Shown: piece by piece, positions 56,815 to 64,000 of the stretch | Numbering within the stretch: the first letter of the stretch is position 1 | How the letters are laid out: every line of letters starts with the position of its first letter | NCBI RefSeq assembly: GCF_000972845.2 | Contig: NC_040020.1 | Location: forward strand, 578,415-642,414 | Direction of reading: 5' to 3' | From: Larimichthys crocea | Taxonomy: Eukaryota > Chordata > Actinopteri > Sciaenidae | DNA length: 64,000 bases | The notes under the pieces: generated by a model | The model's input: only the letters and a program-made list of their open reading frames with translations | Databases searched by the model: none | Told to the model about the DNA's origin: nothing | Translations under genes and position numbers: made by a program

Positions 56815-57060
56815 TTACGTCTGTTCTCACTCTATGTAACTTTGGGCTCCGGGTCGGGAGAAGTACGTAACGCTTTACGGCACTAAGTCACACAGCAGCA
56901 ACTATTTCACTGATTCTGGTGAAACTGGATCATATTTTATGGAGGAAATGTTTTCTGGTTTTCCCTCTGATGTCCTCCGGCTGCTCCGCCTCAACTCTCT
57001 GTGATTTACAGAGTTTATGATGGACAGTGAAGTAAACTGCTGACAGCTGTAGCTGCTGTT
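56815..57060 (-). repeat. Composite repeat A tail and flank, inverted
   Basis: Reverse complement of about 47900-48140: GGGTCGGGAGAAGTACGTAA, TTTTATGGAGGAAATGTTTT and GACAGCTGTAGCTGCTGTTA. With the direct copies at 47.9 and 50.0 kb it forms a long-range inverted pair. Confidence 0.85.
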
Positions 57061-57786
57061 AGCTCATGCCATGCTTGCCATGCCATGAGGAGATGCACCC
57101 GGGCTCAGACGAGTTCATCCGTCATAAGTTTCTTTGTTAGTTTCTCGTGTGTTTAATAAAAACATCTTTCCTCTGAAGACGTGATCGGATTCAGATATTT
57201 CACTTTGTTTGTGTTTCAGAGCGGTTGTGAATTCCCTGTGAGACGTTCACTGACCACACACAAACACAGCGCTGCCTCTCAGCTGCTGCGGGGGAAGCAC
57301 AGCTCGGGTTCTTAGAAATCACAACCTCAACAAAACACACAGGGCGCCGGGGTGCATTGTGGGTAAAAGGGGCTGCAGCAGTTACAGTAAAACAAAGGCC
57401 ACCTGCCATTTACCAGAAGTGATGTCACAGGAAGTGACATCGCCACTGTGGGTTGGGGCTGCAGCCGCCTGCAGAGGATCAACAGATGAACCTTTTGTTT
57501 GTTTTGATGAATGACTTTGCAGGTTATTGTCTGACATAAAACACGTTTGAGATGATTCAGTTCAACACATGAAAGCTCTTTGTTGTGTGTGCATGCACCG
57601 ACATCTGAGCACGGACCTGAGGTGGGTCAGAGGCGGTCCAGACCGCATCGAAGCACCGCCCACACGACCCACGGCGTCTCATTTACACCTGCTTCACTGT
57701 GTTTGTGCTCTGAGACTGAAACCGCTACGACAACTTATTAATTATTCATGTCTTCTTGTAAATTCGGCATCAAATAAATGTAACAC
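57061..57786. other. Intergenic, no gene seen
   Basis: No repeat family, coding exon or RNA gene recognised. Confidence 0.4.
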
Positions 57787-58045
57787 ATGACGTTCCTCTA
57801 GCGTCCACTTGAGGCTGGCTCCAGAAGTGAGTCAGTCTCCATAAGTCCCCATGTCCAAATGTCCAACTTCACAGCAGAAATAAACATGTTTACAGCCTGG
57901 TACAAAAAACGTCACGGAGACTACGTCCAGGTTTTAGACAGTCTGCGGGGACGTCACGGAGACTACGTCCAGGTTTTAGACAGGTTTTATTAAGGCTTGA
58001 AGTTATGCAGGATTAAGAGCGTGGACACTTTGACTGACAGTGCAG
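57787..58045 (+). repeat. Dispersed repeat B interrupted by 42-bp minisatellite
   Basis: Repeat B runs to TGGTACAAAAAAC at 57909. Two inverted copies of the 42-bp unit (GTCACGGAGACTACGTCCAG) fill 57909-57984, and repeat B resumes with GAAGTTATGCAGGATTAAGA. Compared with 54665-54945, the stretch with TTTTGGTCTCTGTAGC to ACATTATATTAAG is replaced. Confidence 0.85.
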
Positions 58046-58522
58046 GCCAGACTCAAACTTTGTGAAACTGTCGATGACGAATCGTGAATCATCTGAACCG
58101 CCTTCTCTTCATGTTAAAGTCATTGTGGTAGTTTGTCACGGCGTGTTTGAGTGAGCGACCTTCAAACTGCTGATGAAGGTCATGTGATATGACCTTTGAA
58201 TCAAACCTTGAGGTCTGATATAAAAACTTTTTTAATGTCAGACTGAACAAACAAAGAAATCATGACAAGAATCTGAAGTTCATCATGTTTTTTAATTGCA
58301 TTTGCCTGCATGTGCCAGTCAATAAATTAATACAAATTAACACAATCAATAAATTACCAACAATCAGTCACAGTGATTCAATATTAAATACATACGTTAA
58401 ATTAAAATTAAAATAAATTAGAAAACTAAAACACGTTATAAAAATACAAAAAGAGTCGTAAACTGGTACGACAGCTGCAGAAGAACCTGAATGTACGTCA
58501 GCATGAAACTTTGGACTGTAAA

Positions 58523-58575
<53 letters not shown>

Positions 58576-59100
58576 CCACTTCCTTTCAGCGGTACAGTGG
58601 AGGCGTGGGTGGAGGCCAATCAGAGAGCTTCAAATTTTAATTCCCTTTCGGGATTTTGGGTTTCTGGGGACGTCAAACATCGAGGGGAAAAAGGTGAAAC
58701 ATGGGGACTTATGGAGACCGACTCACTTCTGGAGCCGGACTGTCAATCTGGCACCGCCCACATCTCCACCAGCGTCCAATCAGAGTGCATCATTTAAACC
58801 CTGCTGACAATTAAAGATATGGTCATTTTATCTGAGCTTAAAAATCAAGTATTTCCAGGTCTCGTCGATAGATTGATACTGTGATTGATGAAGTAAACAC
58901 GATTAGTTATCAGCAAACCGCCGTGCTGATTTCAAGTATCGAACCCCAAACCCCCTTTAAATTATCATATTTTTACCACATTTATCATTGTTATAAATAT
59001 ATATATATATAGAGATATATATAAGACATAATCTCATTAAAAAATAATCTGTAAAAAGCTGGCACGCTGGTTTGGATTTGGCTGTCCTGTTTGGTGTTGT
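58046..59100. other. Downstream flank of ifng, with ATC microsatellite
   Basis: Contains an ATC triplet run at 58523-58575 (about 17 units), an inverted piece of repeat B at 58694-58742, and TA-rich sequence at about 58995-59025 within the likely ifng 3' UTR. No other gene is seen. Confidence 0.45.
58523..58575. repeat. ATC triplet microsatellite
   Basis: About 17 CAT/ATC triplets. Frames reading poly-His or poly-Asp through it are by-products. Confidence 0.95.
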
Positions 59101-62100
59101 TCAGCCTCTCAGGTGGTTTCTGTTCGCCTTCCGTGCTTGCCGCCGTCGTCGCTGCTTCTCCTTCCTGGTGCTGTTGGACAGCGAGCTCGCCTCCTCGTAG
59201 ATGCCCGACAGCTCCCACAATGCTTTAGACTGAACGACAGAGTCATTCATCTAGAAGAAGGAGATAAAACATTTTGTAAACATTCCATGAACGTTGTGTG
59301 AACAGCTGTAACCTTTTTGCCCTCGATAAACCCGATGAACATAAACTTACCCCCCTAAATAAACCCTCCATGTGCTGTACTTCAAGCCCACGTATGCTCT
59401 ACAGAACCTTTCCATGAGTGTCCACATACACCTTTTAAAGGCCTTGCATTAGCTGAACATAGGCCCATTACAAACCTTTAATAAGCCTTAGTAAGTCCTA
59501 CATAAACCTCCTGAAAACCTACTTCAAGGCCTGCACGAGCCTTCTCCAAACCAACGTTTAAAGCCCTTTAAGACGCGTACTTTGTCCTTCACAGAGCCTT
59601 CATGAGGCTTCTTTAAACCGTCCTTCAAGCCTACATGAGCCAGTTTTCTTTGGGTCTGTTTACCTGGATGTGTTTGAGGCGATGCAGTCCCTCCAGGACC
59701 TTCTCAGGCTCCTGATCCTTGTAACGGTATTTCTTCAGGTCCTTGATCTTACTCAGGATGTAGTTCAGCTCCTTCCTGACCTCTCCGTTTGATTCCACCT
59801 GAGGATCGCTGGCGGTCTCGGTGCTTCCAGTCGTTGGGGGACTCGGGGTGGACAGGCCCTTCAACATCTGGTTGATGAGCTTCTCATACATGTTCAACAC
59901 GCCGCCCATGACCGTTTTCTTTGCCTGAGAGAAAAACAAAGACGAGATCAGTGAGTTCATTAGATGAGAAGATCTACAGAGCTGGAGGCATAAAGACTAG
60001 AAGCAAGGGGAAACTGCTAGCCTGGCTTTCTCTAAAGTCCAGAAACACAACTGAAACTCACAAGTTAACATGTTATATCCTGTTTGTACATAAACAGAAA
60101 GACTATTTCTTGTTGAACCATCAGTGCCGGGACAGTACGGTTGCCAGGTTACACATATGTGTACTTTAATGTTCAGGCTTGATGAATTTGTCCCAGCATG
60201 GAGGTGCTGAAAACCTTTTTACACAGTGGAAAGACTCTGTGGTTTCCTTCAGAGGAAGCCTTAAAGGGAAATACCACTCATTGACGGTGAACGTCCAACA
60301 GAGTGAAACAGTGAAACTCATTCGGACGTAGTGACTCAAAGACATATTTATGAATCAGTGAGGACATATTTTAAAGGACTCAGTAAATGTTCGAAGTCTT
60401 TAAGCTTTCTTAAATAATTTGCTGGTGTCTTTAAAGGGTTTCATGAGCTACAGGACTTTGTTTCAATCACCTCGAATGAGTCACATGTAGACGCTACACT
60501 GGAAAAAATTCAAAGGTGGTGAAATGTAACATCTATGTTGTCGAGGGGAACGAAAAAAACAAACCGGGAAAACCCAGAAGGTGTGTGTGTGGGGTGGGTG
60601 GGTGGGTTTGGCCTTTAAGTCTATGCTAATACACCACTGCTGGTCCCCTATGTGCCACCATGCATATCCAGATATGATGAATTTGGGTTGTTTGAGTTGG
60701 CATGTGTGATTCAAATGTGCCACATTGGGCCAAGACAACATCTCGTTGCTGATATCAGGTTTAAACAATCGACCAAAGCTTCGTCCAAGTGCCGCAAATT
60801 TGCTAAAAAGTCCAAATGTTGGCGGGCCAGAGCGGCTGGCGATGTGTGTCTCTACATGAAGTGTATTTTCACAAAGATCAACATGATTGGTTGTCTTTAA
60901 ATCATCAGAAACGGCATAAAACAACAAAAACATGCTCAAATTCCAGCAGTTCATCGTTGTACTCTAATCTTTCTTCGATATGGTCTCGATAATCACACAA
61001 GACTTCAACTTCAAAAAGTGGCAAACGACCAAAGCGAAGCGCTGCGGCCTGTAACATGTGAAGATCGTCTCGTCACTGAGAGGGAGTGAAAGTTGATTCG
61101 GAGCCTGAGAATAGTTGCACGGCGCCGAGCCAGCAGGAAGAAAAGAACGCCACAGAAACCTCAACACAAACTCCAGAGCGAGAAAGAAACTCAGAGAGCT
61201 GCTGACTCAGTTACTGACACATGAAGATCTGCAGGAGGACACGGAGAAGTGAAACCTGGAGTTCATCACATGGATCGACACTAACCGTATCACTTTAAGC
61301 ACAGAGCTGGAGGTGATTAGCCTAGCTTAGCATAAAGACTTGAATCAAGGGGAAACTGTTAGCCTGGCTTTCTCTAAAGTTGTTGAGGTTGCCAGGTTTG
61401 GTCCAATTGTGCCAACTGGCAACCTGCATTAATGTCGGAGATGGTGTACAGGGAAAAGTACTTGTGGACGGATACGCTGATGTTTGAAGCCGCTGGTTGG
61501 TCTCACTTTAAAAAAAAGCCATGCTAGCTGTTTCCACCTGCATCCAGTCTTTATGCTAAGCTAGGCTAATCGCTTCCCAATCTCTCGGACGTTTAAAGCG
61601 ACCTGACGACTTTATGTTTCCGTCTGTGGACGCATGGAAGCGATTATTTACCTCGAGGTGTTCAGGCATCATTTCTTTGGGGATGACCGGCTTCCCGTCG
61701 AAAATCAGTCTCGTTCGAACGTTCTGCAGAAAAAAAAAAACAATTTTCACATTTTATGTCAATAAAGTTTCTCTCCACCTTTAACGAACCAGGTTGCAAA
61801 TTAATACAAATCAAACAAAAGTGCTTTTAAACTGTTAATCAGTGGTACGTTCATGGACAATCAGACATTGGAGAATGCAAAGCATTTAATCTGCTGTAAC
61901 TGTTGTGAGAAAGATTGCATGAATTTGATCTTTCCTGGACTTTTATATAATGTTCATGGTGCATTCAAGGACACTCACAAAGTCAAAATCAATCCAATGT
62001 GTTTGTTGTGTTGCGAATTGTTGTTGTGAATGCACCATCAAAGACAGTATGAAGTTAACTTAAAAAACATAAACATGTTTGTAGTTGATGACTGAAAACA

Positions 62101-62144
62101 TAAAAAAAAAACACCACACTGGTCCTTTAAAGACACACATATGA

Positions 62145-62185
<41 letters not shown>

Positions 62186-62488
62186 TGTGTGTCTGTGTGT
62201 TTGTGGTGAGAGCATCAGTGTGTGTGAACGCAGCAGGAGGAAACACAGGGCTTGTACCAGCATCTGAAGTGCTGCACACACTGCAAACTCTGATACTCTA
62301 ATACTCGTAGTATAAGTACAAGCAGTAACAGCAGCAGTAGAAGTACTCGCAGTGCTGCAGATACTCACATAGTGGTCCAGGATGCTCTGGATGGTTCTGT
62401 TCATCTCCGCGGGGATGGTGAAGCCTCTGACCTGACACACAGCCAGCCACAGAGACAGACAAACCACTGCCCTCACTATTGCAACCAT
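59101..62488 (-). CDS. ifng: Interferon gamma, four exons, complete
   Basis: Exons on the minus strand: 62488-62369, 61723-61652, 59924-59664, 59250-59101. All introns are GT-AG in phase 0, the four-exon layout of vertebrate IFNG, giving 200 residues. Exon 1 encodes a signal peptide (hydrophobic AVVCLSLWLAVC, cleavage near QVRG). Exon 2 is 24 codons. Exon 3 is 87 codons, with helices such as VLNMYEKLINQML and a Ser/Thr/Pro insert. Exon 4 carries QSKALWELSGIYEEAS, close to the family signature, and ends in the basic RKEKQRRRRQAR stretch that serves as a nuclear signal in IFN-gamma. The product is a secreted dimeric cytokine that activates macrophages via IFNGR and JAK-STAT1. The dyrk2 neighbour matches human synteny. 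Teleosts have two type II interferons (ifng1 and an ifng-related gene); the basic tail favours ifng proper. Confidence 0.93.
59925..61651. other. ifng intron 2
   Basis: 1.7-kb intron. Two direct copies of a repeat with GGGGAAACT(G)TTAGCCTGGCTTTCTCTAAAG lie at 59978-60045 and 61303-61380, and an inverted relative at 61525-61570 (TTTATGCTAAGCTAGGCTAA). A related piece is at 45150-45220. The middle (60500-60950) has an open minus frame with no recognised domain. Confidence 0.5.
61724..62368. other. ifng intron 1 with GT microsatellite
   Basis: 645-bp intron. The exon 2 acceptor is preceded by a strong polypyrimidine run (T tract to 61741). A GT run occupies 62147-62184. Confidence 0.6.
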
Positions 62489-62613
62489 TGTAACGCCACT
62501 TAGTATCAAAACCGTTTGCAAGTTCGATTCCCAAAGTTTGTCCGGAGTCTGGCGTGGATGTCGGTTTGAATCCCTTTCGGAGCGGCGTGGAGGTCCGGGG
62601 TCGATTCAAACGC

Positions 62614-62690
62614 CTGTCTGACTGTCTGACTGTCTGACTGTCTGACTGTCTGACTGATGGTGCGGAGGTCTGACTGACTGACTGACAGCC
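62614..62690. repeat. GTCTGACT / GACT repeat in the ifng leader
   Basis: Five GTCTGACT-type units at 62614-62656 followed by GACT units at 62671-62688, between the TATA box and the ifng start codon, so probably transcribed in the 5' UTR. Confidence 0.85.
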
Positions 62691-62720
62691 GTGTGTCTTC
62701 TGCTCTGATGTTGGTTCGAA

Positions 62721-62733
62721 CTTTTATTTATAT
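62721..62733 (-). promoter_or_regulatory. ifng: TATA box of ifng
   Basis: Minus strand ATATAAATAAAAG, about 233 bp upstream of the ifng start codon. Transcription would start roughly 30 bp further on (near 62690-62700). A GA/TC run at 62784-62811 lies just upstream. Confidence 0.65.
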
Positions 62734-62782
62734 CTCCAAGTGAGAGAGTGAGACAGAGGGGCAGAGAGACATCGACACACAC

Positions 62783-62783
<1 letters not shown>

Positions 62784-62811
<28 letters not shown>
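62784..62811. repeat. GA microsatellite in the ifng promoter
   Basis: Fourteen GA dinucleotides about 50 bp upstream of the TATA box, a position where GAGA-type tracts can influence nucleosomes; any role is inference. Confidence 0.85.
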
Positions 62812-62813
<2 letters not shown>

Positions 62814-64000
62814 TGTGATGCACGGATGATCTAGGTGTGAAAATGTGGTTGTGGCAGTTTCCTTTAAATCAACAAGTTCATAGAAGTGGGTGAGGGGTCT
62901 CCCACACATGCATGTCAAACACTAATCGTCAGCTCACTGCAGAGCTGCATGCAACGCTCGGGGCTTCACTGGTCAAACTGGGAATGGGAATGCTTTCCCG
63001 TGAAGGCCTGCACGCTGCATGCATCTCAATGGGAGTGCAATGGAGGTTCCACCATGTTGGAAAGACGTCTACCCAAAGCAGAGCGCGTCAGAAATCATTA
63101 GATCCAGCAGAAACGTAACGGAAACCCTCACAAACCCCTGACTAATCATTGCACCTGTGGTTTTATTAAGAAGTCTGTCTGATGGTGGTTCGTGCACCTG
63201 AAACGCTGTTAGCCCGTCCGTTCACACCTGAAGAACCTAAAGCTTTCATCAGAAAAGGTTCAGCTGGGAACTATTTTCCACTAGTGGATTTACACATAGA
63301 GCTCTTCAGTTGGTATTTCCCACAGTGGGATGGTGTGTGTTGGATTGAGGTTATATAAATTAACGTTATGGAAACCATTACAACATCTGTGGATTTATCT
63401 GTGGTGGGTGATATAATCAGATCCTTCACCACAGTAAATGTACAAACACGGTGAAAGTACTCTATTACAAGTAAAAAGTCATCAAAGTATTAGAGCTACA
63501 TTAAATCTCATTGGATGGTTCATGAGTCTTACTGTTGGAGCTGTTGAGGTAAAACATTAGTCTGTGATGACTTCTCCTTATTTCCTTCTGATACACGTCG
63601 AATCCTCAGAGAACTTCTCTGGCTTTGTTGTGGTGGACCTCATTTTGAACCAAGGACTACCTGGTGAGCTACCTGGACACGCCGTGATGGAGTAATTCTT
63701 CTGTGTTTGGCTACACAATGTCTGTTTGGCATTTTGGAAGTTGCACACCACCTCTGCTGAACTATTACAGAAACTATTTATTACTTATTGTGGACGAATC
63801 CTGTGAAAACACCAAAATCACCAACATGTTAGTCCGTCTCTCGACACCGTCCGACTTGCTCCATGACATGCAAACACTACACACACTAGTTTTTATGAAC
63901 GTTACTCAGATATGGGGAAATTGTTGGGGACAACTTTCAGTGGTCTCCAACAAATGCAATGAAGGCTAGTAGAGCACAAGTTAGCCCACAAATGGGGCAT
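62812..64000. other. Upstream flank of ifng, no gene seen
   Basis: Unique-looking sequence. Small open frames (62886-63118, 63703-63969) have no recognised domain. It may hold ifng enhancers, but no motif can be assigned with confidence. Confidence 0.4.

Noticed and set aside
58368..58619. Frames encoding poly-Asp or poly-His tracts.
   Set aside because: They read through the ATC microsatellite and have no other coding support.
60481..60954. 157-codon minus-strand frame in ifng intron 2.
   Set aside because: No recognised domain, lies in an intron, and the known four-exon structure of ifng is complete without it.

Overview
The window is vertebrate nuclear DNA, most likely from a ray-finned (teleost) fish. 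The evidence is split genes with GT-AG introns, some only about 80-400 bp long, many long CA/GT microsatellites, fish-type repeats, a teleost-style pyrin-domain plus PRY-SPRY gene, and the vertebrate neighbour pair dyrk2 - ifng. There are no bacterial operons, CRISPR arrays or phage genes. Three runs of N (18136-18256, 46332-46361, 52052-52061) mark assembly gaps, and the sequence beside them is duplicated, folded back or rich in indels, so it should be read with caution.

Layout. (1) 0.5-5.25 kb, plus strand: a two-exon gene encoding an N-terminal pyrin domain, an Asp/Ser-rich linker and six tandem PRY-SPRY (B30.2) units of exactly 627 bp. The sixth unit is cut by an in-frame stop at 4982. 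A second pyrin + PRY-SPRY copy at 7957-8880 has the same exon phases but a ruined second exon. (2) 9.36-14.9 kb, minus strand: a complete ten-exon fbxo15 (537 codons by my splicing). Its second intron holds nested DNA transposons. (3) 15.2-18.1 kb: a 38-39 bp minisatellite, a doubtful small gene and a near-perfect 255-bp-arm palindrome that runs into gap 1. (4) 18.26-22.8 kb: an indel-rich second copy of 12.4-17.9 kb, probably a haplotype or read-error artefact. (5) 23.49-34.25 kb, plus strand: complete dyrk2 kinase in seven coding exons (594 codons). (6) 34.3-59 kb: a repeat-rich stretch with a hAT fossil, several minisatellites, a tRNA-Pro-like gene, and blocks duplicated directly and in inverse around gaps 2 and 3. 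(7) 59.1-62.5 kb, minus strand: complete four-exon ifng (interferon gamma, 200 codons) with a TATA box.

Functionally, the pyrin/PRY-SPRY gene and ifng are both immune genes, while dyrk2 and fbxo15 are regulatory or ubiquitin-related genes. They do not form an operon. The most unusual item is the pyrin domain joined directly to a homogenised six-unit PRY-SPRY array with no NACHT, LRR, B-box or coiled coil in between.
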